From: CALBPI01 sp038531945
GTDB taxonomy: Bacteria; Pseudomonadota; Gammaproteobacteria; Steroidobacterales; Woeseiaceae
Direction: 5' to 3'
Length of the DNA: 64,000 nucleotides
Assembly: GCA_038531945.1 (NCBI GenBank)
Contig: JBCBBH010000004.1
Coordinates: forward strand, 248,001-312,000
Shown here in pieces: positions 1 to 7,300 of this stretch; the first letter of the stretch is position 1, and the number at the start of each line of letters is the position of its first letter. The position numbers and the translations under genes are program-made. The notes under the pieces were generated by a model. It worked only from the letters and a program-made list of their open reading frames with translations, searched no databases and had not been told where the DNA came from.

Positions 1-505
1 CATATTCGTCCGACGCTCCGGCGATCCATGCCTCATAGCTCTGTATCGGGTACTCGGTATCCGGCAAAGAACTCTCTTCACACAAAACAATGATGTGTTC
101 GAGACCTTCGACTTTGTCGCGAATTGCAGCGACCAGCGGCAGGAACATCGGATCGACCAACAACACACGATCTTCGGCATGATTGATGATGTAAATCAGC
201 TGCTCAGGAAACAGTCTGGGGTTGATCGTGTGACAGACAAAACCCGCGCCGGAGATACCGTAGTAGGCCTCCATATGGCGGTAGTCGTTCCATGCGAGCG
301 TCGCTACACGGTCACCACGCTGTAATCCGAGCGACTCCAACGCATTCGCAACCCGCTTGGAGCGCGCGAAACACTCGGCGTAGGTGTAACAATGACGTGG
401 ATTGTCCGCCGTAACCGACACAATTTCCGATTCGGCATGGAACGCCACTGCGTGTTCCGCAATACTCGAGATCAGCAGTGGCTGATCCATCATCAATCCG
501 CGCAT
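1..505 (-). CDS. Acyl-CoA synthetase (AMP-forming), N-terminal part, cut by window edge
   Basis: Amino-terminal 168 residues of a class I adenylate-forming enzyme that would activate a fatty or other carboxylic acid to its CoA thioester through an acyl-adenylate. Translation shows the opening of this family: a TYAE segment, then LESLGLQRGDRVATLAWN, then GAGFVCHTINPRL and an ILVD-like strand, close to medium-chain fatty-acyl-CoA ligases. The P-loop-like SGTTGxPKG motif and the catalytic C-terminal domain would lie beyond the left edge, so substrate class cannot be judged. The ATG at 505 follows a strong AGGGGGGAG ribosome-binding sequence about six bases upstream. It lies 75 bp downstream of uup on the same strand. 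Family is confident; the substrate is not. Confidence 0.85.
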   Translation of the reverse strand, partial: MRGLMMDQPLLISSIAEHAVAFHAESEIVSVTADNPRHCYTYAECFARSKRVANALESLGLQRGDRVATLAWNDYRHMEAYYGISGAGFVCHTINPRLFPEQLIYIINHAEDRVLLVDPMFLPLVAAIRDKVEGLEHIIVLCEESSLPDTEYPIQSYEAWIAGASDEY

Positions 506-580
506 AACTCCCCCCTAGGTCGAAAACGCTGTCGAGAGTGTCGAAGTGTGCATGAAACCCGCGATTTGGACCAGTCCGAG

Positions 581-2485
581 CTAGTCCCCCTGGCGCAGTG
601 ATTGCGCGAGATCCTCCAGCTCGGTCCAGCGCGTCAGCAACCGTTCGTGTTCAGCTTCCTTCGCAGCGAGTTGGTCCAGCACGGGCTGCACGTCCTGCTC
701 GAAGTTCTGTTCGTAAAAACCGTCGCGAGCTGTATCACTGCGGAGTTTCTCAACCTCGGCTTCGATCGTGGAAATAGCATCCGGAAGCGCATCGAGCTCA
801 CGCTGATCCTTATAACTGAGCTTGGTGGCTCGGCGCTGCACCCGGTTGCGACCTTCTGACTCACTACCGCGGGACCCTACCGGCCGATCACTCACTGCGA
901 GTTTTCGCCCTTGGCGGAGCCAATCCGAAAAATTGCCGACAAACCGTTCGACGTTTCCGCCCTGCTCGAAGACAAGGGTGCTCGTCACGACGTTATCCAG
1001 GAACTGACGATCATGACTCACAACCAACAACGTCCCGGTGTAGCCGGCCAATTGGTCCTCCAACACCTGCAGTGTTTCGACATCAAGATCGTTGGTCGGC
1101 TCGTCGAGCACCAATAGATTGCTGGGTCGACTCAGCAGACGGGCAAGGACCACCCGATTTTTCTCCCCGCCAGACAAAGCCGAAACCGGCGACAGGATGC
1201 GCTTCGCGGAGAACAGGAACCCTCGAAGATAACCGACGACATGACGTGGCTTGCCGTTGAGCATGATGTAGTCATTGCCCTCCCCGACAACCTGCGCAAT
1301 CGTCTTGTTGCCATCCAGTTCGCGGCGCAGTTGGTCAAAGTAACCAATCTCGAGGTTGGTGCCATGCTTAACCGTGCCACCTTGCGGTGCAAGCTCACCC
1401 AGAATCAATTTCAGTAGCGTGCTCTTGCCGACGCCGTTGTTACCGACCAGTCCGATTCTGTCGCCACGCTGAATCGTCAAACTCAGTTTGTCGATCAACA
1501 GAGTGTCACCGTAGCCGAAACTGACGTTATGTAACTGCACGGCCTTGCGACCGGAAGGGTCCGATGTCTCAATGTGAACGCGCGCCGATTGGGCGCGTTT
1601 GCGTCGGCCTTCCGCCGTTTCGCGCATTGCGTGCAGGGCTCTGACTCGACCCTCATTGCGGGTTCTGCGCGCCTTGATGCCCTGCCGAATCCAGGCCTCT
1701 TCCTCTGCGAGACGCTTATCGAACTTCGCGTTGTGTTCATCCTCTTCACGCCACGCTTGCTCGCGATCGGCAAGATACTGTTTGAAATCACCAGGCCAAC
1801 TGATCAGCTTCCCGCGATCAATATCCACGATCCGAGTAGCGAGTTTCTGCAGAAAAGCACGATCGTGCGTCACAAAAACCACGCTGCCGTCAAACGCGAG
1901 GAGCTTGTTCTCTAGCCATTCGATCGTATCGATGTCGAGATGGTTTGTCGGTTCGTCGAGCAACAGGACATCGGGATTCAACACCAACGCTCGTGCCAGC
2001 GCGACCCGTCGGCGCCAACCACCCGACAGCAGCTTGAGCGGTGTGTCGCCCGGCAAGCCCAATTCGCTGACCGTGCGCTCGACACGCCGTTCGAGATCCC
2101 ACGCGCCACGCGCATCCAACTCGCTCTGAATTTTGACCAGTTCGTGGCTACCTGCGGCGGCAGGGTCAGCGGAAAGCCGCTCGAAGTGTTCACGCAGAGT
2201 CTTCAATTCAAGCAGGGCCTCGGCTACATATTCCGATGCACTGAGATCAGTCGCCGGCGGCAATGACTGTGGCAACTCGGCCACGACCAACCCTTCGGTT
2301 CGTACGATCTCACCCCCATCCGGAATCAATGCCCCTGAAATCAACTTGAGTGTCGTCGACTTACCGGCGCCATTCCTGCCGACAACGCACACGCGCTCGC
2401 CGGGCTCGAGTGCGAAATCAGCGGATTCGAGGATCGGGTCAGCACCGAACTCAACCCGGATGTCATCAAAACGAAGGAGTGCCAT
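581..2485 (-). CDS. uup: ABC-F family ATPase Uup
   Basis: Cytosolic duplicated ABC ATPase without membrane segments (ABC-F). E. coli Uup acts on ribosomes and DNA branch structures and affects precise transposon excision. The 634 residues match Uup's usual length. The first nucleotide-binding domain has Walker A GRNGAGKS at 36-43, signature LSGGW near 153 and Walker B LLLDEP near 174. The second has Walker A GNNGVGKS at 348-355 and a second LSGGE and LDEPTND. A charged linker lies between them (about 240-310). A coiled-coil C-terminal domain of about 80 residues, the Uup hallmark, ends the protein. I chose the ATG at 2485, preceded by AGGAG-like AAGGAGT, because the family starts there; a longer frame reading upstream has no family similarity. 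It is divergent from the nitrilase gene, 56 bp away. Confidence 0.93.
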   Translation of the reverse strand: MALLRFDDIRVEFGADPILESADFALEPGERVCVVGRNGAGKSTTLKLISGALIPDGGEIVRTEGLVVAELPQSLPPATDLSASEYVAEALLELKTLREHFERLSADPAAAGSHELVKIQSELDARGAWDLERRVERTVSELGLPGDTPLKLLSGGWRRRVALARALVLNPDVLLLDEPTNHLDIDTIEWLENKLLAFDGSVVFVTHDRAFLQKLATRIVDIDRGKLISWPGDFKQYLADREQAWREEDEHNAKFDKRLAEEEAWIRQGIKARRTRNEGRVRALHAMRETAEGRRKRAQSARVHIETSDPSGRKAVQLHNVSFGYGDTLLIDKLSLTIQRGDRIGLVGNNGVGKSTLLKLILGELAPQGGTVKHGTNLEIGYFDQLRRELDGNKTIAQVVGEGNDYIMLNGKPRHVVGYLRGFLFSAKRILSPVSALSGGEKNRVVLARLLSRPSNLLVLDEPTNDLDVETLQVLEDQLAGYTGTLLVVSHDRQFLDNVVTSTLVFEQGGNVERFVGNFSDWLRQGRKLAVSDRPVGSRGSESEGRNRVQRRATKLSYKDQRELDALPDAISTIEAEVEKLRSDTARDGFYEQNFEQDVQPVLDQLAAKEAEHERLLTRWTELEDLAQSLRQGD

Positions 2486-2508
2486 GCGGCGAAGTATACT
2501 CGGTGCCG

Positions 2509-2526
2509 GACACCAATCAGGGTGTC
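2509..2526. promoter_or_regulatory. Inverted repeat between uup and the nitrilase gene
   Basis: GACACC and GGTGTC form perfect 6-base arms around a 6-base spacer, 15 bases before the nitrilase start. A TATACT hexamer at 2495-2500 could be a plus-strand -10 box, which would put the repeat over or just after the transcription start, a position suited to an operator. No convincing -35 is visible. It could equally be chance or a short RNA hairpin. Confidence 0.3.
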
Positions 2527-2541
2527 TCGGGAGAATTTGAA

Positions 2542-3504
2542 ATGAAAATAGCCATCGCACAGATTGCGCCTGTTCTTTTGGATCGAGCCGAGACCGAACA
2601 GCGAGTCCTCGATGCCATGACACAAGCCCAAGGTGCTCAGCTGATCGTATTTGGAGAAGGTCTGCTGCCGGGCTATCCGTTTTGGGTTGAACGAACTGAC
2701 GGCGCTCGATTCGACTCCGCGCGTCAGAAGGACTGGTATGCGCGATACGTTAAAGCGGCAGTCGACATCGAGGCCGGCGGACTGCAGCGAATCCAGACGC
2801 ACGCCGAGGCGCTGGGTATGGCCACCTACATCGGTATCATGGAACGCCCACTCGACCGCGGAGGCCACAGTCTTTACGCGTCGCTCGTGTACATCGATGC
2901 GAAAGGTGTGGTGCAAAGCGTGCACCGTAAACTGATGCCCACATACGAGGAACGACTGGTCTGGTCCCCGGGAGATGGCGCTGGGCTTGTCGCCCACGAT
3001 CTGCATGAGTTTCGTGTTGGTGGTTTGAATTGCTGGGAGAACTGGATGCCGCTAGCGCGAGCTGCACTCTATGCGCAAGGCGTAAACCTTCATGTTGCCG
3101 TGTGGCCGGGCAACCTTGCCAACACAGAATGGATCACTCGCTTTATTGCACGCGAGTCGCGAAGCTATGTGGTCTCGGTCTCGGGACTCCTGCGCCGGGA
3201 AGATCTGGCCTCACCAGCCACGCCAGATGAACGGTGGCACGGCAACACGACGATCGCGAATGGTGGCTCTTGTGTCGCTGCTCCTAACGGCGAGTGGCTA
3301 CTCGAACCTGTTGTTGATGAGTCCGGCGTCTTTACGGTCGACATCGACCTCGATCAGGTGTTCGCGGAACGTCAAAATTTCGACCCCAGTGGCCACTATG
3401 CGCGACCCGATGTTCTTGAGCTGAAAGTCAATCGGGCAAGGCTGACCGCCGCCGAATTTTCCGATAGCAGCGTTCGGTCCGAAGACGAGAGCGTGCCCGA
3501 ATGA
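2542..3504 (+). CDS. Nitrilase / carbon-nitrogen hydrolase family protein
   Basis: Predicted cytosolic hydrolase of 320 residues that would convert a nitrile to a carboxylic acid and ammonia, or cleave an amide. The Glu-Lys-Cys triad is visible: E39 in FGEGLLPGYPFW, K130 in HRKLMPTYEE, and C164 in GGLNCWENWMPL. The CWEN context and the R-K-L-M-P-T-Y-E-E stretch are typical of true nitrilases rather than amidases such as Nit or omega-amidase. The ATG at 2542 begins the family's MKIAIAQ strand and follows GGGAGAATTTGAA, a usable ribosome-binding site. Its last four bases overlap the start of an inositol-monophosphatase-like gene, so the two are almost certainly co-transcribed. The physiological substrate cannot be read from the sequence. 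Confidence 0.9.
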   Translation: MKIAIAQIAPVLLDRAETEQRVLDAMTQAQGAQLIVFGEGLLPGYPFWVERTDGARFDSARQKDWYARYVKAAVDIEAGGLQRIQTHAEALGMATYIGIMERPLDRGGHSLYASLVYIDAKGVVQSVHRKLMPTYEERLVWSPGDGAGLVAHDLHEFRVGGLNCWENWMPLARAALYAQGVNLHVAVWPGNLANTEWITRFIARESRSYVVSVSGLLRREDLASPATPDERWHGNTTIANGGSCVAAPNGEWLLEPVVDESGVFTVDIDLDQVFAERQNFDPSGHYARPDVLELKVNRARLTAAEFSDSSVRSEDESVPE

Positions 3505-4394
3505 CAGCCCGTCCCGAATCTGATCAAACTCCCGCACATCGCGCGAGCCTGGACTTCTTCAATCGCCTTATCCCTTGTCTGATTACCGCGGGACACTATG
3601 CGCTACGACTTCAGAGTCAACTGAGCCAGCAGACTCAAACCAAAGAGGGTGACGAATGGCAATCCGCGCTGACTGACGCCGACATCGGCGTCCAGCAATA
3701 TATCGAAGCGATCGTATTGGCGGAGTTCCCAGGTTGGGATTTTTTTGGTGAAGAACATGCCGCCACCTGCAATACACCGTATTTTCCAAAAGGTGCGGAT
3801 GCCTGCATCATGCTGGACCCGATCAATGGCACGCGCCTGTATCGCGACGGCAGTCCCTACTTCGATATCCTGGTGTCGCTACGCTGGCAGGGTCGACTTA
3901 TTGCAACTTTGAGCTATCACCCGGCACTGGCACGCCTGTACGGCAGCAGCCTGTACGCCCCGAGCTTCGTGTTGTACGGCGACCAGCTGGAGAACATCCA
4001 ACCTTTGCGGGCAATTCCGAACGCCGACGCACCACTCGGCGTTTATCAATGCCCTCAGGCTATGATCGATGCCCTGCAGTCCGTGCATCCGTTATTCGAC
4101 TTTTCGCGCGACTATGCACCCGAGGATCCGCGGTGCGCCCTCAACAGCATGTTCAGTGGGCAACTCGCAGGCTATCTGATGCTGGACTGCGCCGTGCTGG
4201 ATGTTGGCGCAACTGCTTTCGCGGTAACCCGCCTCGGTGGCACAGCAACGAAACCCGACGGATCAGAATTGGCTGCATTGGCGAAGTTTGAACCGGAACA
4301 ACGCGAAGATTTGCTGGTTACCTGGTCGCCCAAGCTGCACGAATCGCTCGTTAAGAACATTACAGCATCGGGTTATACGGTGGCACCGTCATGA
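3501..4394 (+). CDS. Inositol monophosphatase-like protein with altered metal site
   Basis: A 297-residue member of the IMPase/bisphosphate nucleotidase fold (Mg-dependent phosphomonoesterases). Visible family elements are ALTDADIGVQQYIE (56-69), FFGEEHA with the E84-E85 metal ligands, LDPINGTRLY at 105-114 and a LDVGATAF helix near 233-240 matching the C-terminal WDxAAG region. The second metal motif normally reads DPIDGT. Here the second Asp is Asn109, a change at a residue that contacts metal and activates water, so activity may be lost or altered. The start codon overlaps the nitrilase stop (ATGA), indicating translational coupling. The 3' end overlaps the convergent MaoC gene by 6 bp. 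Fold assignment is good; true substrate and whether it is catalytic are unknown. Confidence 0.8.
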   Translation: MTARPESDQTPAHRASLDFFNRLIPCLITAGHYALRLQSQLSQQTQTKEGDEWQSALTDADIGVQQYIEAIVLAEFPGWDFFGEEHAATCNTPYFPKGADACIMLDPINGTRLYRDGSPYFDILVSLRWQGRLIATLSYHPALARLYGSSLYAPSFVLYGDQLENIQPLRAIPNADAPLGVYQCPQAMIDALQSVHPLFDFSRDYAPEDPRCALNSMFSGQLAGYLMLDCAVLDVGATAFAVTRLGGTATKPDGSELAALAKFEPEQREDLLVTWSPKLHESLVKNITASGYTVAPS

Positions 4395-4856
4395 CATGTC
4401 GCCCAGAAAATATAATCCGATCGTATCGGCGGTACAGGCCGGTTTGCGAGCGCCCTTCAATTCAATGGCATGCTCGCTGACCAAATACAAGGCGCCTGCA
4501 CGTTTACGCGCTCGCGCAACACGTGTGCGGATCCGCACCTCGTCTCCAGCGCAGACCATCGCTGAAAAACGCACCTTGTTGCAACCAAAGTTGATCGTCC
4601 GTTGAAGACCCGGAAACTCAACGAATTCACTGGTTAAGCGCGGGATTAAAGCCAGCGTCAGGTAGCCATGCGCAATCGTCTTGCCGCCCGGCAGCTCTTT
4701 CGCAGCCCGCTCGGGGTCGACATGGATCCATTGATTGTCGCCCGTCGCCTCGGCAAACAAATCGATGTCTCGCTGCGTGACTTCATACCACTTGGAGACG
4801 CCGATTTCCTGCCCGACCAATGCCTCGGCATCGGCGACTGATGCTATCTTGACCAA
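4389..4856 (-). CDS. MaoC-like acyl dehydratase
   Basis: Single hot-dog-fold protein, about 155 residues, of the MaoC / R-specific enoyl-CoA hydratase group, which adds water to trans-2-enoyl-CoA. The hydratase motif is clear: FAEATGDNQWIHVDPERA contains the catalytic Asp and His pair (D...H in DNQWIHVD), followed by the KTIAHGYLTLALIP helix. The start is not settled. No ATG is available; candidate codons are GTG 4901, GTG 4865 and TTG 4856. I chose 4856 because it gives the N-terminus M-V-K-I-A-S-V-A-D usual for the family and has a weak GAGTGG upstream. It is divergent from the MocA-like gene, so the longer start would push into that promoter region. It could serve beta-oxidation or polyester metabolism; substrate unknown. 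Confidence 0.85.
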   Translation of the reverse strand: MVKIASVADAEALVGQEIGVSKWYEVTQRDIDLFAEATGDNQWIHVDPERAAKELPGGKTIAHGYLTLALIPRLTSEFVEFPGLQRTINFGCNKVRFSAMVCAGDEVRIRTRVARARKRAGALYLVSEHAIELKGARKPACTADTIGLYFLGDMS

Positions 4857-4924
4857 TTTGACCACTCGAGGTTGGAATGCCGTTGAGTGTGCACCATGCA
4901 CGAGAACGTCGAGAACCTCAAAGT

Positions 4925-5527
4925 ATGACTAGCCCGCAACATACGAATTTGGAACTCTGGAGCATCGTGCTGGCGGCGGGTGCGGGGCGCAGGATGCCCG
5001 GGATCAAACCGCTCGCACAGGTTTCCGGGCGACCGATAATCGAGTTCGCAATCGAACTCGGGCGAGTATCCTCGAATCAGCGATGCATCGTCGTCGGTGG
5101 CGCGTATACGAACGAGACGCTCGTCCTTATCGGCGAACATGGCTGCGCATTGGCCCAGAACGATCGCTGGGCCTCTGGCATGGGTAGCAGCATCGCGTGC
5201 GGCGTGAAAGCACTGCCGTCAAGTGCGACACATTGCCTGGTGCTTCTAGTTGACCAGCCCCTCGTCCGCACCGTCGATATCACGCGCCTGATCGGGACTT
5301 CGAATGCTCACCCCGACTCGATCATCGTCAGCTCGTTTGCCGAAACCAGTGGCCCGCCAGCGATCTTCCCGCGACGCACATTTTGCGCGCTGGAGCGGCT
5401 AGACGGTGACGTTGGGGCGAAATCGCTCGTGCAGGCTGATCGGAGTGTCCAACGCGTCGACGTTCCGGCCGCACAGTGGGATGCGGACGATACCGATTCT
5501 CTGAATCAGATCAACGCCCGTTTATGA
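4925..5527 (+). CDS. MocA-like molybdenum cofactor nucleotidyltransferase
   Basis: A 200-residue NTP-transferase fold protein. MocA transfers CMP to molybdopterin to make the cytosine dinucleotide form used by xanthine-dehydrogenase-family enzymes. The N-terminus carries VLAAGAGRRMPGIKPL, the nucleotide-binding loop with the conserved Arg and Lys, then LLVDQPLV (the DQP metal motif) and SGPPAIFPRRTF followed by LDGDVGAKSL, a pattern shared with MocA and YgfJ-like proteins. I placed the start at ATG 4925, since an upstream in-frame extension has no family similarity. It converges on moaE with a 6-bp overlap, and an XdhC-like factor lies 12 kb away, so a cytosine-type cofactor is likely. A related purine or sugar nucleotidyltransferase role cannot be excluded. 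Confidence 0.8.
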   Translation: MTSPQHTNLELWSIVLAAGAGRRMPGIKPLAQVSGRPIIEFAIELGRVSSNQRCIVVGGAYTNETLVLIGEHGCALAQNDRWASGMGSSIACGVKALPSSATHCLVLLVDQPLVRTVDITRLIGTSNAHPDSIIVSSFAETSGPPAIFPRRTFCALERLDGDVGAKSLVQADRSVQRVDVPAAQWDADDTDSLNQINARL

Positions 5528-5983
5528 GGTTGTGCTGTGACCATGCGTGTGGCCGTGCGCCGCGCAGCGCTCACAGTTGACCCAACCAGAGTCACCATCG
5601 ACGTAGTGCTCTTTCTTCCATATCGGCAGCTCGACCTTGATTCGGTCGATGATTTCTCTGCAGGCGACAAAAGCTTCGTCACGGTGCCCAGCGGCGACGC
5701 CGACCCAGACTGCGCAATCTCCAAGCTCCAACAGACCTTCCCGATGCACAGCGCGCGCATCGATAACACCGTGACGCTGACAGGTCTCGGTAATGATGCG
5801 CTCACCTTCACTAATCGCCAGCGGATGGTAGACCTCATATTCCAGTCGCTGCACTTCGCGACCATCGTTGTGGTTGCGCACCCATCCTTCGAAAACCACG
5901 AAACCACCGGCCCGCACGTCAGCCATACTGTTTCGCAACGCTTCTGTCTCTATCGGTGTGCCCGAAATTGATACTCGCGCCAT
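5522..5983 (-). CDS. moaE: Molybdopterin synthase catalytic subunit MoaE
   Basis: Large subunit of molybdopterin synthase, which with thiocarboxylated MoaD inserts the dithiolene sulfurs into cyclic pyranopterin monophosphate. At 153 residues it matches the family. Recognisable stretches are GGFVVFEGWVRNHNDGR (an early loop), LEYEVYHPLA, and the catalytic lysine segment VELPIWKKEHY (K123/K124). The tail is unusual: after the normal GWVN end comes CERC (C137, C140) and then H-G-H-T-H-G-H (143-149), a cysteine and histidine-rich extension that looks metal-binding. The ATG at 5983 lies 3 bp after the moaD stop. It is last in the moaA-moaC-mobA-moaD-moaE operon. Confidence 0.95.
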   Translation of the reverse strand: MARVSISGTPIETEALRNSMADVRAGGFVVFEGWVRNHNDGREVQRLEYEVYHPLAISEGERIITETCQRHGVIDARAVHREGLLELGDCAVWVGVAAGHRDEAFVACREIIDRIKVELPIWKKEHYVDGDSGWVNCERCAAHGHTHGHSTTS

Positions 5984-5986
5984 GGC

Positions 5987-6229
5987 TTACCCTCCGGCTA
6001 CCGGTGGAAACAGAAGTACACGATCGCCGTCGGCTATTGGGTCGTCCCACTGCGCCATTGCGCCATTGATTGCGACCTTACAGTGTCCTCGGGGATCATC
6101 GGTGCCGTGCCGGTGAACCAACTCACCAAACAACTCAGCCGCGGACGCCGAACTTGTCTCAACCGTTTCTTCGGCACGACCGGCACGGTCGCGAAACAAT
6201 GCAAAGTATTCCACCACCACCGTCTTCAT
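5987..6229 (-). CDS. moaD: Molybdopterin synthase sulfur carrier MoaD
   Basis: Ubiquitin-fold sulfur carrier of 80 residues. Its C-terminal glycine is adenylated by MoeB and converted to a thiocarboxylate that supplies sulfur to MoaE. The sequence opens MKTVVVEYFALFRDRAG, the usual first strand and helix, and ends FPPVAGG, the required diglycine. The ATG at 6229 overlaps the mobA stop by 4 bp (ATGA). Longer in-frame starts would run far into mobA and give no family similarity. No moeB is seen in this window. Confidence 0.95.
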   Translation of the reverse strand: MKTVVVEYFALFRDRAGRAEETVETSSASAAELFGELVHRHGTDDPRGHCKVAINGAMAQWDDPIADGDRVLLFPPVAGG

Positions 6230-6804
6230 AATGTCGCTCCCCGCCATGCGTCGAGATCCGACGGCGTGTTCATATTGGCTACAACCCGCGATGAGTGCGC
6301 GGGAATCACGGTTGCTCCCGCATTGATCAGAACCTTTCGCGCGCAACGCCGTTCCGCATCGAGCGCCTCGATGATCGCGTCCCGCATCTCACGACGCCAA
6401 ACCGCACACAACGGCTCCGGCAGCGATGAGTCCGGGCTCGCCAGTGCAACCGCAGGCGCTGTGTTGTGCTGTGACGCCGCCTCTGTCAAGAGTTGAAGCG
6501 CATCGCGAGTCAGACCGGGCATATCACAAGCTAAAACCAGCCAATCAGCCTTGGGATCGGATTCGAATGCGGCCAGAACGCCTGCAAGTGGCCCTTCACC
6601 GGGACGCGTATCTGGCAATGGATTGAACCGCGCGCGGAGTGGATCGTCCATTTGATCCGGACGCACACTCACGCGGCATGAATCGCAGAATTCAGTCGCC
6701 AACGCGAACACCCGGTCGAGCATTCGCTGACCGTCGATCTCTACGGCGGCCTTGTCCGTACCCATTCGACGACTCTTGCCACCTGCAAGTACCAGCGCAT
6801 TCAT
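6226..6804 (-). CDS. mobA: Molybdenum cofactor guanylyltransferase MobA
   Basis: Transfers GMP from GTP to molybdopterin to give the guanine dinucleotide cofactor of the DMSO-reductase family. The 192 residues begin MNALVLAGGKSRRMGTDKA, the diagnostic LAGGxSxRMGxDKA GTP-binding loop. They continue with PGEGPLAGVLAAF and WLVLACDMPGLT, which holds the Mg-binding Asp. The ATG at 6804 starts exactly on the first strand. It lies 7 bp after moaC and overlaps moaD by 4 bp. Together with the MocA-like gene next to this operon, it suggests the cell makes both guanine and cytosine cofactor forms. Confidence 0.93.
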   Translation of the reverse strand: MNALVLAGGKSRRMGTDKAAVEIDGQRMLDRVFALATEFCDSCRVSVRPDQMDDPLRARFNPLPDTRPGEGPLAGVLAAFESDPKADWLVLACDMPGLTRDALQLLTEAASQHNTAPAVALASPDSSLPEPLCAVWRREMRDAIIEALDAERRCARKVLINAGATVIPAHSSRVVANMNTPSDLDAWRGATL

Positions 6805-6811
6805 GCGGCGT

Positions 6812-7300
6812 TCACTCACGATGAAAATCCTGCTTGCCGCCCGTCTTCGACACAAGATGCGTCTCACGAATCTGGATGTCGTGCGAACACGCTTTACACA
6901 TATCGTAGACTGTCAGCGCAGCAACCGTAGCGGCGGTCAATGCCTCCATCTCAACCCCGGTCTTGTGCACCACACGACAATGCGCCGAAATCTCGACAAC
7001 CCGCCCGTTGAGCTGCAGGTCGACGTTACAACCCGTCAACCCGAGCGGGTGACAAAACGGAATCAGCTCATGGGTCCGCTTGGCGGCCATGACTCCAGCA
7101 ATGGACGCGACAGTAAACACCGAGCCTTTTTTGCTGACCAACTCACCCGCACTGTTGACGAGTGCATCCAGAACGGCATCGGGAAGCACCACACTCGCGC
7201 GAGCGTGTGCCTCACGCTCAGTCACGCCCTTCTCGGTCACGTCGACCATTGTCGGACGGCCCGAGCTGTCCAGGTGTGACAGGGATTTATCCGCCGACAC
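6812..7300 (-). CDS. moaC: Cyclic pyranopterin monophosphate synthase MoaC
   Basis: Converts the MoaA product 3',8-cyclo-7,8-dihydro-GTP into cyclic pyranopterin monophosphate in the first stage of cofactor synthesis. The 162-residue length fits (E. coli 161). Landmarks are MVDVTEK, AAKRTHELIPFCHPL (with the active-site His and Cys region), GVEMEALTAATVAALTVYDMCKA split across the dimer interface, and a C-terminal LVSKTGGK. I chose GTG 7300 because it gives a MoaC-length N-terminus with GTTGAGAT upstream; TTG 7312 is an alternative. The start overlaps the end of moaA by 14 bp, so translation is probably coupled. Confidence 0.93.
   Translation of the reverse strand: MSADKSLSHLDSSGRPTMVDVTEKGVTEREAHARASVVLPDAVLDALVNSAGELVSKKGSVFTVASIAGVMAAKRTHELIPFCHPLGLTGCNVDLQLNGRVVEISAHCRVVHKTGVEMEALTAATVAALTVYDMCKACSHDIQIRETHLVSKTGGKQDFHRE

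Noticed and set aside
2486..2623. Longer N-terminus for Uup
   Set aside because: The added residues overlap the nitrilase promoter and start and do not resemble Uup; ATG 2485 has its own ribosome-binding sequence.
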